A stretch of DNA of 64,000 nt from Pararhizobium sp. A13 (lineage in GTDB: Bacteria > Pseudomonadota > Alphaproteobacteria > Rhizobiales > Rhizobiaceae), in contig NZ_CP149511.1 of assembly GCF_040126305.1 (NCBI RefSeq), positions 372,001 through 436,000 of the forward strand. Reading direction: 5' to 3'. Shown one piece after another: positions 1-9,428 of the stretch. A program made the position numbers and the translations under genes. The stretch's first letter is position 1; every line of letters starts with the position of its first letter. The notes beneath the pieces are model-generated. The model saw only the letters and a program-made list of their open reading frames with translations. It searched no databases and had not been told where the DNA came from.

Positions 1-2
1 GG

Positions 3-119
3 ATTGCGCCCGACTGGGCGCTGTTGCGTCCGATCATCGAGAAATCCTCAGAAGCCTATGCCTCGGAAAAGGGCATCAAGCTGCGCACGGCGGAAGACGC
101 CGAGACCGCCACAAACTGA
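3..119 (+). CDS. C-terminal fragment of a gene cut by the window edge
   Basis: The frame open from base 3 ends at TGA 117-119 and gives 38 residues beginning IAPDWALLRPIIEKSSE and ending in a polar tail. A perfect 14-bp hairpin follows at once and a LivF-type ATPase gene starts 130 bases further on. The position suggests a component of the same ABC transporter, for example the substrate-binding protein, but the fragment is too short to recognise a family. The identity is therefore inference only. Confidence 0.5.
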   Translation: MAPDWALLRPIIEKSSEAYASEKGIKLRTAEDAETATN

Positions 120-121
120 TC

Positions 122-157
122 CTTCAAAGCCGCGCGACGGCGGGCGCGGCTTTGAAG
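122..157 (+). terminator. 14-bp perfect hairpin after the partial gene
   Basis: Bases 122-135 and 144-157 are exact inverted repeats (left arm CTTCAAAGCCGCGC) around an 8-base loop. No T-run follows, so it may be an intercistronic mRNA-stabilising or attenuating hairpin rather than a full intrinsic terminator. It lies three bases after the stop codon at 119. Confidence 0.7.
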
Positions 158-248
158 ACTGGGCGCGGGGATGGTTGTCGTTCCCTCTCAACCAGCCTCG
201 CGCCTTCTCCTTTCAATCCCAGCCTTTTGAAGTCACAGGAACACGATC

Positions 249-1031
249 ATGGTTCTCGACAACGCTCTGCTTGCCGTCGATGGTCTGAAGGCAACCTATA
301 ATCATGCCATCACGGCGCTTGCCGGCGTCAGCTTCACTTTGGCGCGCGGCGAGATCCTGGCGCTTCTCGGAGCCAATGGCGCCGGCAAGACGACGACGCT
401 CAAGGCTCTATCCAATCTGCTTCCCGCAGAACGTGGACAGATCGTTTCCGGCAGCATCCGGTTCGAAGGTCTCGATGTCGCAAGGACGAGCCCCACCGAT
501 CTCGTGCGGGCCGGACTTGTCCAGGTCCTTGAAGGTCGCCATTGCTTCCGCAGCCTGACGGTCGAGGAAAATCTCGTCTCCGGCGGGCTCGGCCGGAGCA
601 GCTCACGCACGGAAATCGCTGAGGATCTCGAGAAGGTTTACGCGCATTTTCCCAGGCTGAAGGAAAAGCGCCGGGCGCTTTCCGGCCTGACGTCGGGTGG
701 CGAGCAACAGATGACGGCGATCGGCCGGGCGCTGATGTCGCGGCCTCGCCTGCTGGTGCTCGACGAGCCATCCATGGGATTGGCGCCGATTGTCGTCCAG
801 GACATTTTCCACGCGCTGCGCCGTCTCAACCGTGACGAGGGGCTCTCGATCCTCGTGGCAGAACAGAACTCTGCCGTCGCGCTGAAATATGCCCATCGCG
901 CCATCATCCTCGAAAATGGTGTGACCGTGCTTGCCGGCGATGCGCGGGATCTGCGCGAGCGTGATGACGTGAAGTCTTTCTATCTCGGCCAGAAGACGGT
1001 GGCTCCGGCCATCCCGGCCCTTGCCAGTTAA
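249..1031 (+). CDS. Branched-chain amino acid-type ABC transporter ATP-binding protein (LivF family)
   Basis: The 260-residue protein is one ABC ATPase domain of the short LivF type. Walker A is GANGAGKT at residues 41-48, the signature is TSGGEQQ near 150 and Walker B is LLVLDEPSMGLAP. LivF partners with LivG and two permeases to power high-affinity uptake of branched-chain amino acids or related amides and acids. The ATG at 249 is preceded by AGGAA at suitable spacing. Only this ATPase is in the window; the other subunits presumably lie upstream. The next gene is an SfnB-like oxidoreductase, so the substrate could be an organosulfur or amide compound rather than leucine. That last point is inference. 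Confidence 0.9.
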   Translation: MVLDNALLAVDGLKATYNHAITALAGVSFTLARGEILALLGANGAGKTTTLKALSNLLPAERGQIVSGSIRFEGLDVARTSPTDLVRAGLVQVLEGRHCFRSLTVEENLVSGGLGRSSSRTEIAEDLEKVYAHFPRLKEKRRALSGLTSGGEQQMTAIGRALMSRPRLLVLDEPSMGLAPIVVQDIFHALRRLNRDEGLSILVAEQNSAVALKYAHRAIILENGVTVLAGDARDLRERDDVKSFYLGQKTVAPAIPALAS

Positions 1032-1061
1032 AACCACCCAATCCAAGAGGAGAAACCAAAC

Positions 1062-2309
1062 ATGACCCTTTCCAACATCATCACCGAGAATGCCGCAAAG
1101 GCCGTGCCGCCGGTTCCGCGTCCCGCCGAGGCCGCCCACATCATCAAGACCGATGCCGAAGCGATCGCTGTCGCCAAGGCACTCGCGGCCGAGTTCATCA
1201 AGGAGTCAGCCGCACGCGACCGCGAGCGGATCTGGCCCGTCAAGGAACTGGACGCTTTCTCGCAGAGCGGGCTTTGGTCGATAAACGTGCCGAAGACATT
1301 CGGCGGCCCCGAAGTCTCCTATGCGACACTCGCGAAGGTGATCGAGATCATCTCGGCAGCCGACTCTTCCATCGGCCAGATCGCCCAGAACCATCTGGGC
1401 GTCGTTGCCGCCATCCGGACCGTTTCTGACGCCGACCAGCAGAAGCTGCTCTTCGCAGAGGTTTTGAAGGGTACGCGGTTCGGCAACGCCTTTTCTGAAT
1501 TTGGCTCCAAGCGTGCCGTCGATTTCGAAACCCGGTTTGTCGATGCCGGCGATCATGTCGTCGTCAACGGCCAGAAGTTCTACTCGTCCGGCGCACTGCT
1601 TGCCCATCTCGTGCCGATCGTCGCGCTCGATGACGAGGGCAGGGCCTGGTATGCAATCGCCGAGCGCGATGCGCCGGGCTTGACGGTCATCGACGACTGG
1701 TCCTCCTTCGGCCAGCGTACTACCCTGTCGGGCACGGTCTTGCTCAACAACGTCAAAGTGCCGAAGACGCATCTCGTGCCCGGCTACAAGGGCTATGAAG
1801 TGCCGACCGCGGACGGGGCGATCTTCCAGATCATCCAGGTTGCGGTCGATACAGGCATCGCTCAAGCCGCGATCGACGAGACGATCAGTTTCGTGCGCAC
1901 CAAGAGTCGGGCCTGGGTGGATTCCGGCGTCGATAATGCGTGGGACGATCCCTACACGATCCAGGCGATCGGCGACCTGACACTGCGGCTCCATGCGGCC
2001 CAGGCACTACTGGAAAGAGCAGGCTACGCCATTGATCGCGCTATTCTCGACGCGAACGCTGAGACCGTCGCGGAGGCGCAGATCGTCACGGCCGAAGCAA
2101 AGATACTCTCCACGGAAATCGCAATTGCGGCCACGAACAAACTGTTCGAACTGGCCGGCACGCGCTCGACGCTTGCCGAACACGGTCTCGATCGCCATTG
2201 GCGCAATGCCCGCACACACACGCTGCACGACCCCGTCCGCTGGAAGTATTCGATCCTTGGGAAGTACTTCCTCAACGGCGAAAAGCCGCCGCTCCACGCC
2301 TGGAGCTGA
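1062..2309 (+). CDS. SfnB-like acyl-CoA dehydrogenase-fold flavin oxidoreductase
   Basis: This 415-residue protein has the acyl-CoA dehydrogenase N-terminal, middle and C-terminal domains. The C-terminal stretch RHWRNARTHTLHDPVRWKY is typical of the SfnB/DszC branch, whose members use reduced flavin to oxidise small organosulfur compounds rather than dehydrogenate acyl-CoA. The absence of the usual catalytic-glutamate context and the family resemblance favour a monooxygenase-type role in sulfur scavenging. The ATG at 1062 follows AGAGGAGAAACC, a strong ribosome site. It lies 30 bases after the LivF gene and is probably co-transcribed. The substrate cannot be read from the sequence, and a true acyl-CoA dehydrogenase remains a weaker alternative. 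Confidence 0.8.
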   Translation: MTLSNIITENAAKAVPPVPRPAEAAHIIKTDAEAIAVAKALAAEFIKESAARDRERIWPVKELDAFSQSGLWSINVPKTFGGPEVSYATLAKVIEIISAADSSIGQIAQNHLGVVAAIRTVSDADQQKLLFAEVLKGTRFGNAFSEFGSKRAVDFETRFVDAGDHVVVNGQKFYSSGALLAHLVPIVALDDEGRAWYAIAERDAPGLTVIDDWSSFGQRTTLSGTVLLNNVKVPKTHLVPGYKGYEVPTADGAIFQIIQVAVDTGIAQAAIDETISFVRTKSRAWVDSGVDNAWDDPYTIQAIGDLTLRLHAAQALLERAGYAIDRAILDANAETVAEAQIVTAEAKILSTEIAIAATNKLFELAGTRSTLAEHGLDRHWRNARTHTLHDPVRWKYSILGKYFLNGEKPPLHAWS

Positions 2310-2701
2310 CCATAGCTTGGGCAGGGGGCGGGCGATCGCGCCGTCTTCCCTGCCTGTCGACTACCGGTGGATTGGCCCTGGCTGAAAAGTGTTGTAAGGG
2401 CGCGCAGCTCCTCGACGCCAGGGTGTCGGACCTGTTCCCGGCGATGGACACCATGATATCCTTCTGGATCTGCGTCAGTGCCATGTATCCGGGATACTGG
2501 TCAAGTTTCTGTATTTATTGCCGGACAACCGCGACACCGTTGGGTCAAACAGGCCCGACGCTGGCAACCGCGGCCCAGGACGCAACTGGGGTATCATGCG
2601 CACGAGTTTGCGCATAGCTGGGGGAAACAGGCATATCCATTCGAAGGTCCTTTATCAGTGAGAGCGTTCGGCCGGAGGCGTGAGCTGCCGGCCGAGGTTC
2701 G
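2310..2701. other. Gap without a supported gene
   Basis: No reading frame here is recognisable. On the minus strand the peptide MALTQIQKDIMVSIAGNR (around 2430-2484) has a protein-like composition but no start context, full-length frame or family match that I recognise. The region separates two convergent genes. Confidence 0.5.
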
Positions 2702-3301
2702 TCATCCAAACTTCACAAGGTTGAGTGCGGGGAGCGGACCGCCCGGGAACTGCACGAGCTTTCCGCCGACCGAGACCGGACCGAGATCGATCCCCGCGAA
2801 GCCCAGCTTGGCGATCAGTGCACCAACTTCGGCTTTCGACCTCGCGTCGTCCCCCGAGTAGAAGAGGACGCGGCTTCCACCCTCGGCGCGCGGATCACCA
2901 GAGAGCAGATGCGGAGGGAGATGGTTGAAGGCCTTTACGACACGAGCACCCGGGACCAAGTCAGCGAAGACTTCCGTCGACAGACGGCCATTGAGTTCCG
3001 CTGGCTGGAAGAGCGGACGCTCGATCGGGTTGTTGGCGTCGATCACGATGCGGCTGGCCCAATCGGGAAGGTCCAACAATGCCTTTGGCAACTTCGACCA
3101 CGGGACGGCGACCAGCACAAGATCGGCCTGGGCAGCCTCTTCGATAGTGCCTGCCGTGATGTGTGGAGTCAGTTCGCGTGCGAAGTCCCGAAGCGTGTCG
3201 GGACCGCGGCTGTTGGAGATCGTTGCGGCGATCCCGTTTCGTGCAAGCGCGCGGGCGAATGCGGAGCCGATTTCGCCGGCACCAATGATGCCAATAGACA
3301 T
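2702..3301 (-). CDS. NAD(P)-binding reductase of the F420-dependent NADP reductase-like family
   Basis: The 199-residue protein opens with a Rossmann motif, GIIGAGEIGSAFARAL, as in NADPH-dependent F420 reductase-like and pyrroline-carboxylate-reductase-type N-terminal domains. A typical VVKAFNHLPP segment follows in the second half. It has the length of the one-domain family members common in bacteria that lack F420, whose substrates are mostly unknown. It lies 26 bases downstream of an SDR gene on the same strand, so the two are probably one operon controlled by the divergent LysR gene. A redox role on small carbonyl or quinone compounds is inference. Confidence 0.75.
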   Translation of the reverse strand: MSIGIIGAGEIGSAFARALARNGIAATISNSRGPDTLRDFARELTPHITAGTIEEAAQADLVLVAVPWSKLPKALLDLPDWASRIVIDANNPIERPLFQPAELNGRLSTEVFADLVPGARVVKAFNHLPPHLLSGDPRAEGGSRVLFYSGDDARSKAEVGALIAKLGFAGIDLGPVSVGGKLVQFPGGPLPALNLVKFG

Positions 3302-3327
3302 TGGTGGTCTCCAGGTGGGATTGATGA

Positions 3328-4080
3328 TCAGGCGGTGAAGCCGCCATCGGCGACGATGTCAGCACCGGTCACGAAGGCAGCCTCCGGGCTGGCGAGATAG
3401 GCCACGACGCTGGCGACCTCGTAGTCCTTGCCGTAGCGTCCGATTGCCATGCCGGGGCCGACGATCTTCGAGACGGGACCTCCATCGGGATTCATGTCGG
3501 TGTCGGTCGGGCCGGGGTGCACGGTGTTCACGGTGATACCCTTGGGACCAAGGTCTCGCACGAGGCTGCGGTTGAAGCCGGCAACGGCTCCCTTCGTCAG
3601 CGTATAGAGAGAGGCTGTCGGAAAGGCTGCATAGCGGACCATCGACGAACCGATATGGATGATCCGGCCGCCCGACTTCATACGGCGTGCAGCTTCCTGC
3701 GTGCCGACGAACACACCGGTCACATTGACCGCGATCATGCGCTCGTAGTCTTCGAACTTGATGTCCTCGATCGGACCACCGAGTGCGATGCCGGCATTGT
3801 TGACGAGGATATCGAGGGAGCCGAACGTTTCCTCCGTCTTGGCCACTGCGGCCCGTACGGATTCAGGGTTCCCGGAGTCGGCGTGGATGGCGATGGCGCG
3901 ACCGCCAGCGCTTTCGATGTCCGTCACGACTGCGGCTGCCTTCTCCGGCGATGCGCTGTAGGTGATGGCGACAGCGGCTCCATCTGCCCCAAGGCGCTTT
4001 GCGATGGCTGCGCCGATAGAGCGCGAACCGCCCGTGACGAGGGCGGTCTTGCCGGACAGTTTCAGAGAGGTGTTGGTCAT
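3328..4080 (-). CDS. Short-chain dehydrogenase/reductase (SDR)
   Basis: This is a classical SDR of 250 residues. It has a glycine-rich cofactor loop (GGSRSIGAAIAKRLG), NNAG, the catalytic Ser region, a YTLTK catalytic Tyr-Lys pair, and a C-terminal end VTGADIVADGGFTA typical of FabG-like oxidoreductases. The frame stays open to a TTG at 4107, but the ATG at 4080 is preceded by GGAG eight bases upstream and starts at the usual family position, so 4080 is preferred. It is divergent from the LysR gene at 4192 with a 111-base intergenic region, which suggests that regulator controls it. The substrate is unknown. Confidence 0.85.
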   Translation of the reverse strand: MTNTSLKLSGKTALVTGGSRSIGAAIAKRLGADGAAVAITYSASPEKAAAVVTDIESAGGRAIAIHADSGNPESVRAAVAKTEETFGSLDILVNNAGIALGGPIEDIKFEDYERMIAVNVTGVFVGTQEAARRMKSGGRIIHIGSSMVRYAAFPTASLYTLTKGAVAGFNRSLVRDLGPKGITVNTVHPGPTDTDMNPDGGPVSKIVGPGMAIGRYGKDYEVASVVAYLASPEAAFVTGADIVADGGFTA

Positions 4081-4191
4081 TGCGATCACTCCGTTGCTTG
4101 GTTTCAATGGAGTGAATATCGCCCTCTTATTGCTCTATGATTAGTGACAATTGACTGTTATTAATTTCAAGTAATCATTGAAAGATGCCTC

Positions 4192-5121
4192 ATGGAAACC
4201 CTGGCAAATCTGGAGTCCTTCGTCCGCAGCGCGGAGCTCGGCAGCTTCTCTTCTGCAGCCCGCAGGCTGGGTTTGACGCCAGCCGCGGTGAGTAGGAATG
4301 TCGCCACCCTCGAATCCAACTTGAAGCTCCGACTATTCCAGCGCAGCACGCGGAGTCTGACACTTACGGAGGCGGGCGAGCGCTTCCTTCATTCGGTCCG
4401 TGATCACCTGGAGAGCCTTCAAGGTGCGATTGCCGAGGCATCCAACGAACAGGCCGAACCGGCAGGTGTGCTGAGACTGAGCATGAGCCCCACATTTGGA
4501 GTTGAGTATGTTCTCCCCAAGCTGCCCGAGTTCATGAGCCGATACCCGCTGATAAGGCCGGAATGGATGTTCGAGAACCGGCAGGTGGACCTGATCGCCG
4601 AGGGATACGATGCGGCGATTGGTGGCGGATTCGAGCTGACGCCGGGTATCATCGCAAAGACTCTTGCCTCGGCCCACATTATCGCTGTTGCCTCGCCGTC
4701 ATACATGCAGGATCGGGTTCCGCCTCACGACCCATCCGGCCTAACTGAGCTAGACGGCATCGTCATGCGTTCATTGCGGACAGGTCGAATTCGGCAGTGG
4801 CAGATGAGAAACGTCGCAGGTGAAGAGCAGTCATCGGCGCTGAAGGAAAGGATCGTCGTCAACGACCCAGCCGCAATGCGATCAGCTGCGGTTCTGGGGC
4901 TTGGCGTCGCCATGATCGCGAAACCGGACGCCTTACCTTACCTGGAGAACGGTGAACTCGTCCGGTTGATACCTGCATGGTACGCGGACGCTGGTCCGAT
5001 TTCGATTTACTATGCGAACCGAACCTTACTTCCGACCAAAACTCGCGTTTTTATTGATTTCATCGGCGAGGTCTTTCAACGCGAAAGGTGGCCAGAACGG
5101 TTTGCAGGTACGCTGGGCTAG
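4192..5121 (+). CDS. LysR-family transcriptional regulator
   Basis: The 309-residue protein has the N-terminal winged helix-turn-helix of LysR regulators (residues 1-60, FSSAARRLGLTPAAVSRNVATLE) and a C-terminal effector-binding domain of the CrgA/AaeR-like branch. It is divergent from the SDR and reductase genes at 2702-4080, the usual arrangement for a LysR protein acting on the neighbouring operon. The AT-rich 111-base region between the genes is the likely place for its T-N11-A sites, and GTGACAATTGACTG near 4143 is the sort of sequence expected, although no site can be fixed by eye. The ATG at 4192 is the only start that gives the full domain. Confidence 0.9.
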   Translation: METLANLESFVRSAELGSFSSAARRLGLTPAAVSRNVATLESNLKLRLFQRSTRSLTLTEAGERFLHSVRDHLESLQGAIAEASNEQAEPAGVLRLSMSPTFGVEYVLPKLPEFMSRYPLIRPEWMFENRQVDLIAEGYDAAIGGGFELTPGIIAKTLASAHIIAVASPSYMQDRVPPHDPSGLTELDGIVMRSLRTGRIRQWQMRNVAGEEQSSALKERIVVNDPAAMRSAAVLGLGVAMIAKPDALPYLENGELVRLIPAWYADAGPISIYYANRTLLPTKTRVFIDFIGEVFQRERWPERFAGTLG

Positions 5122-5419
5122 TGTCCGCTGTCGCTGGCGCTCTTTGGACGAAGTCCGTTTGTAAGCGCTAAGCGCAGGGCTGCAATTAAACGCGGTCGAC
5201 GTCTGCACCTTAAACTTCTACAAGTTGGGGATTTTTTCAGGAATTGCTCTTTTGATTCAGTGGCGTAGGACGACGTTGGTGGACTTTGCTACCTAATGCC
5301 GCGACGATCAACCCCCGTCCACCCACCTTGCCGCGGCGATCTTGCGCGCTCGCCCGCCTTCCCAATCGTAGGACAATAGTCCCCCTCCTTCGTCCAGAGG
5401 AAACGGCTAGCTCGGCGAG

Positions 5420-5670
5420 CTAGGCCTGTGGCTTGATGCTAACGATCGCTCCGGCCCTTCTCAGGAAGGTGATGTGTTCGCATAGTTCGTTGCGGATTGC
5501 TGTTCCCGCCACCGCCGCCTGGCCCACGGCCTGACTAATCTGGGCAAACCGAGAACGACGTCGCCTGCGATGTAGGGCCTGGAACCGCTTGTCCGTATCT
5601 GGTGAACCTGTACGCCAAGTGCGAAGTGGCTGAAATAGGTGCCCCGTTTTGCCGACTGGAGTAATGGATC
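5420..5670 (-). pseudogene. C-terminal remnant of a thioredoxin-reductase-like NAD(P)/FAD oxidoreductase
   Basis: On the minus strand one frame reads RPYIAGDVVLGL, the FAD-binding motif found near the C-terminus of thioredoxin-reductase-like enzymes. After a one-base frameshift near 5545 the next frame continues QISQAVGQAAVAGTAIRNEL and stops at 5420-5422. In intact relatives these two blocks are contiguous (AGDVVLGL, then a QIS...GQ...A.AIHN helix). No N-terminal half is present and the Kup gene begins right upstream. This is a decayed gene end, probably left by a rearrangement at the kup boundary. The outer limit at 5670 is arbitrary. Confidence 0.55.
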
Positions 5671-7567
5671 AGATCGTGACCTGCTCCCCTATTTCCACAA
5701 CCCGGTTGGCGGGAAGCTTGAAATACGTCGACGGGTCGATCCCAAGGCCTGCAAGCGCGATGTAGATGTTATCCTGCCACCTGGGCAGACCGGAATTCGG
5801 ATCGCCGATCAGCGTCCGTCGTCCGAGATAGAAGGACGTCTGCATGATTTCGAACTTGAAGCCCGCCTTCTTGCAGAGTGCGAGCGCCTTCGAAACGTTG
5901 GGTTCGTCCATGAAGCCGAAGGACAGTTCGAGCCTGGTAAACCGTTCAGTCAGCTTCGTCATCGTCACGCGGCTCTCTTCCGGGACATAAGGTTTTTCTG
6001 ACGTCCGGACGGTGAGGATGACGTTCTTCTCATGAAGTACGTGGTTGTGTTTGATGTTGTGCAGCAGCACTGCGGGCGTCTTGTCGCCGACGCTGGTCAG
6101 GAAAATGGCCGTGCCTGGAACCGTGACAGGGGCATGATCTGACTTTTCGATGGAGCGGATGAATGTCTCAAGCGGGATGTCGTGACGGGCCGTCTTTTCG
6201 CGAAGCAGGTGCGAGCCTCGTGTCCAGGTCCACATGATAATCATCATTGAGATCGCGAGCATGACCGGGACCCAACCACCATCGTGGATTTTAAGCAGGT
6301 TGGCACCGAGGAACACTGCCTCAAGGACAAGCAGGGGTAGGAGCACCGCCCCGGCCGTGAGGACGGACCAACCCCACGCAGTCCGCAGGAACTGAAAGGA
6401 CATCAGCGTCGTCACCACCATCGCGCCAGTGACCGAGATGCCGTAGGCGGTGGCGAGCGACTCGGAGTCTCCGAAAGCGAAAATCAGGACGATGACGCCG
6501 ACGAAGAGGAGGATGTTCACAGCCGGCACGTAGATCTGGCCCGTATTCGTCTCGGAAGTGAAGGTGATCTGGAGTCTCGGCAGGAAGCCGAGATGAACAG
6601 CCTGGCGAGCGAGCGAGAACGCGCCGGTGATGACCGCCTGGCTGGCGATGATCGTAGCCATCGTTGCCAGAATGACGACGGGGAGAAGCGCCCACTCCGG
6701 GTACATTCGGTAAAATGGGTTGTCGGCCGCCTCGGGATGGGCAAGGACGAAGGCCCCCTGACCGAGATAGTTCAGCGCCAGGGCGGGAAACACCAGGATG
6801 AACCAAGCAGTCTGAATGGGCTTGCGTCCGAAGTGACCGAGGTCAGCATAGAGCGCCTCCGCCCCCGTTACCGTAAGGAACACCGCGCCGAGCACGATGA
6901 GGCCGACAAAGCCAGCATGGGTGATGAACCAGAGCGCGTTGAGGGGGTTTAGCGCCTGGAGGATCGTCGCGTCGTCGCCGATGTGCAGTAGGCCGCCCCA
7001 GCCCATAGCCAGAAACCACACGACTGTGATCGGCCCGAAAAAGTTGGATACGGCGGCCGTGCCCTTGGACTGGGCTAGGAACAGGGCAGCCATGACGGCG
7101 GCGCTCATCGGCAGCACGTAGTCGGAGAGGGCGGGTGTCACGAGCTTGAGACCTTCGAGCGCGGACATGACCGATAGGGCGGGTGTGATCATCGCGTCGC
7201 CGATGAAGAGCGCCGCACCGATGATCCCCGCGAAAAACAGAAAAGGTAAATAGCTTCCCGACTTCTTCATCAGGAGCGCCAGCAGCGAGAGCGTACCGCC
7301 TTCACCGTCGTTGTCTGCTCGCAGAAGGAAGAGGACGTACTTGAAGGTGACAATGATCGTTAGTGTCCACACCATCAACGAGATGAGACCGACGACTTCG
7401 TCCTGGCTGACGCCATCGTGCGAGAACGGACGGAGGGCCTCGCGGAACGCGTAGAGAGGGCTGGTCCCGATGTCGCCATAGACGACGCCGATTGAGCCGA
7501 GGAGAAGGACGAGGAACTTGCGCGTTTCGGACGTCTCTTCCGACGCCACGGTGTGGGATTCAGTCAT
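5669..7567 (-). CDS. kup: Kup-type potassium uptake protein
   Basis: The 632-residue protein matches the usual length of bacterial Kup/TrkD transporters (about 620-640). It starts with a short cytoplasmic tail followed by the diagnostic [18 protein letters not shown] segment. About twelve hydrophobic helices follow to about residue 440, then a soluble C-terminal domain. Kup is a proton-coupled, low-rate K+ importer of the inner membrane. The ATG at 7567 opens directly into the family N-terminus. It stands alone, is divergent from the CNNM/CorC-type gene, and has a decayed oxidoreductase fragment behind it. No regulatory K+ motif was recognised upstream. Confidence 0.95.
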   Translation of the reverse strand: MTESHTVASEETSETRKFLVLLLGSIGVVYGDIGTSPLYAFREALRPFSHDGVSQDEVVGLISLMVWTLTIIVTFKYVLFLLRADNDGEGGTLSLLALLMKKSGSYLPFLFFAGIIGAALFIGDAMITPALSVMSALEGLKLVTPALSDYVLPMSAAVMAALFLAQSKGTAAVSNFFGPITVVWFLAMGWGGLLHIGDDATILQALNPLNALWFITHAGFVGLIVLGAVFLTVTGAEALYADLGHFGRKPIQTAWFILVFPALALNYLGQGAFVLAHPEAADNPFYRMYPEWALLPVVILATMATIIASQAVITGAFSLARQAVHLGFLPRLQITFTSETNTGQIYVPAVNILLFVGVIVLIFAFGDSESLATAYGISVTGAMVVTTLMSFQFLRTAWGWSVLTAGAVLLPLLVLEAVFLGANLLKIHDGGWVPVMLAISMMIIMWTWTRGSHLLREKTARHDIPLETFIRSIEKSDHAPVTVPGTAIFLTSVGDKTPAVLLHNIKHNHVLHEKNVILTVRTSEKPYVPEESRVTMTKLTERFTRLELSFGFMDEPNVSKALALCKKAGFKFEIMQTSFYLGRRTLIGDPNSGLPRWQDNIYIALAGLGIDPSTYFKLPANRVVEIGEQVTI

Positions 7568-8008
7568 GCAGTCTCCGGCACAGTGGGCGTTTTCGGATCG
7601 ACGGGCCTTTCGAACATATGGTGCACTGCGACATGTCCGGCAAATGCTATCCTAGACCGTCCGCGGAGTCACCGTTAACTCCGTGGTGTCACCAGGCTGA
7701 TGCAGCCATCTTCAGGCAATTGATAGCGTGCCTCTTGAACCGGATGAAGACAGCCTACATCTATGGCCCATCACCCGTTTCGATTGCCTCCTGCAACGAC
7801 GATGTCGTGCGCTCGAGGTTATCCGGGTCGGCGAGGGCGCTCCCCGAAAGGGTCGAGCGCCCTTTGCATTTCAAAGCCTGCGAACGGCAGTGAGCTCCGA
7901 GTTGGACGTTCGCGGTTCACCCACCGAACAAGCCAGGCGGTGTTCCAGCATCACGATGTCCCGTGCTACGTTCCCGCAATCTTCAACAAATCAGGAAACC
8001 TCGACCCC
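7568..8008. other. 441-base intergenic region between divergent kup and CNNM genes
   Basis: This holds the divergent promoters and a strong hairpin at 7835-7862. I see no gene. The sequence between the hairpin and the ATG at 8009 is open in the downstream frame back to 7763, but it has arginine-rich noise composition and no family similarity. Confidence 0.5.
7835..7862 (+). terminator. Hairpin with T-run in the leader of the CNNM/CorC-like gene
   Basis: GGGCGCTC (7835-7842) pairs exactly with GAGCGCCC (7855-7862), with an inner CCC-GAAA-GGG extension, and TTT follows. It resembles a short intrinsic terminator about 150 bases before the start codon at 8009, which would make it an attenuator if transcription starts upstream. 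No known metal riboswitch consensus was recognised. Confidence 0.5.
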
Positions 8009-9334
8009 ATGCCTGACCAGGATGGCAGTATATTCGACTATGTGGGCATCCTCGCCGTATTTCTTCTCGTAGCCGCGAACGGCTTCTTCGTCGCCGCGGA
8101 ATTCTCGCTGGTCTCGGTCAGGCGGAGCAGGGTCACCGAACTGGTCAGCGCGGGCAGGATGAACTCAACTGCACTGCAGAGGGCGGTCGACAACCTCGAC
8201 GCCAATCTTGCCGCCACCCAGCTCGGCATCACCATTTCGTCGCTGGCTCTGGGCTGGGTCGGGGAACCCGCCTTGGCGCATCTCATCGAACCGCTTCTGG
8301 CGTTCTTGCCCGGCACATGGGCAACCGCGAGTTCGCACGCGATCGCGATCGCAATCGCGTTTATCATCATCACGGCGCTCCATATCGTCCTCGGAGAGCT
8401 GGCACCCAAGAGCCTCGCCCTCCAGCGCAGCGAGGGAACGGCACTTGCCGTAGTGCGCCCCCTCGGCTTCTTCCTCGTGGTGCTCAAGCCTGCGATCATG
8501 ACGCTCAACGGTCTCGGCAACCTTGTCCTTAGGCTGGTCGGACTCCGTCCCGGAACGGGCGAGTCGTCACTCCATTCGGCGGACGAACTGAAGCTTCTCG
8601 TCGCCGAGAGCCAGGAGGGAGGTCTTCTTGACGTCGCCCAGCAGCAATTGGTCGAGCGGGTGTTCAACATCGGCGACCGCCACATCTCCGATATCATGAC
8701 GCCGCGGCTTGACGTCGACTGGATCGACGCCGACGATAGCCTGGAGGACATGCTCACGACCATCCGCGAATCGCATCACGATCAGCTTGTGGTCTCTCGT
8801 GGCACGATCGATGAACCAATCGGAATGGTCTTGAAAAAGGACCTGCTGATCCAGGTTCTCAACGGTGGCACGATCGATCCCATGGCGGTAATCAAGCAGC
8901 CCCTTGTCCTACACGAGTCAACGCCGGTCTTTCGCGTCCTCGACAACTTCAAGGCATCGCCCGTGCGCCTCGCCATCGTGATCGATGAATACGGAAGCTT
9001 GGAAGGCATCGTCACGCAGACGGACCTGCTCGAGGCGATCGCCGGAGACCTACCCGGCTCCGAGGGGGAACTCCCCAACGTGGTGGAGAGAACGGATGGG
9101 TCGTTGCTGATGGAAGGATCGATGCCCGCTTACGAGGCATTCCAACGTCTGGACCTCGGCGATGGTCCAGATGATGGCGACTTCCACACGCTCGCGGGCT
9201 TCGCCCTCTATAAGTTGAAGCATCTGCCTGTGGTGGGCGAGACGTTCCAGCACGACATATGGTCCTTCGAGGTCATCGACATGGACGGACGGCGGATCGA
9301 CAAGATATTAGCCAAACGCATTCCCGAGGTATAA
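8009..9334 (+). CDS. CNNM/CorC (HlyC) family membrane protein with CBS pair
   Basis: This 441-residue protein has a DUF21/CNNM transmembrane domain (about residues 10-200, three to four hydrophobic segments starting FDYVGILAVFLLVAANGFF). A CBS pair follows (about 215-335, including DIMTPRLDVDWID and IVIDEYGSLEGIVTQTDLLEAI), then a C-terminal CorC/HlyC transporter-associated domain. Family members are linked to Mg2+ or Co2+ efflux and are often misnamed haemolysins. The open frame extends to 7763, but the membrane domain begins at the ATG 8009, which has AGGAAA upstream. It is divergent from kup, so both neighbours concern cation balance. Confidence 0.9.
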   Translation: MPDQDGSIFDYVGILAVFLLVAANGFFVAAEFSLVSVRRSRVTELVSAGRMNSTALQRAVDNLDANLAATQLGITISSLALGWVGEPALAHLIEPLLAFLPGTWATASSHAIAIAIAFIIITALHIVLGELAPKSLALQRSEGTALAVVRPLGFFLVVLKPAIMTLNGLGNLVLRLVGLRPGTGESSLHSADELKLLVAESQEGGLLDVAQQQLVERVFNIGDRHISDIMTPRLDVDWIDADDSLEDMLTTIRESHHDQLVVSRGTIDEPIGMVLKKDLLIQVLNGGTIDPMAVIKQPLVLHESTPVFRVLDNFKASPVRLAIVIDEYGSLEGIVTQTDLLEAIAGDLPGSEGELPNVVERTDGSLLMEGSMPAYEAFQRLDLGDGPDDGDFHTLAGFALYKLKHLPVVGETFQHDIWSFEVIDMDGRRIDKILAKRIPEV

Positions 9335-9428
9335 AAGGGCCGACGCGATTGCCGCGGCGCCCCGATGTCGAGGATGTCGATGCCGAGATGCATTTCCGTG
9401 ACCGCCGAGCGGCAGCACTGCGTGACCG

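Noticed and set aside
2430..2484. Minus-strand peptide MALTQIQKDIMVSIAGNR as a possible gene relic
   Set aside because: It has a plausible composition, but no family could be assigned and no second conserved block was found.
7568..8008. Known Mg2+, Mn2+ or K+ riboswitch upstream of kup or the CNNM gene
   Set aside because: None of the conserved sequence blocks of these classes was found; only a hairpin is visible.
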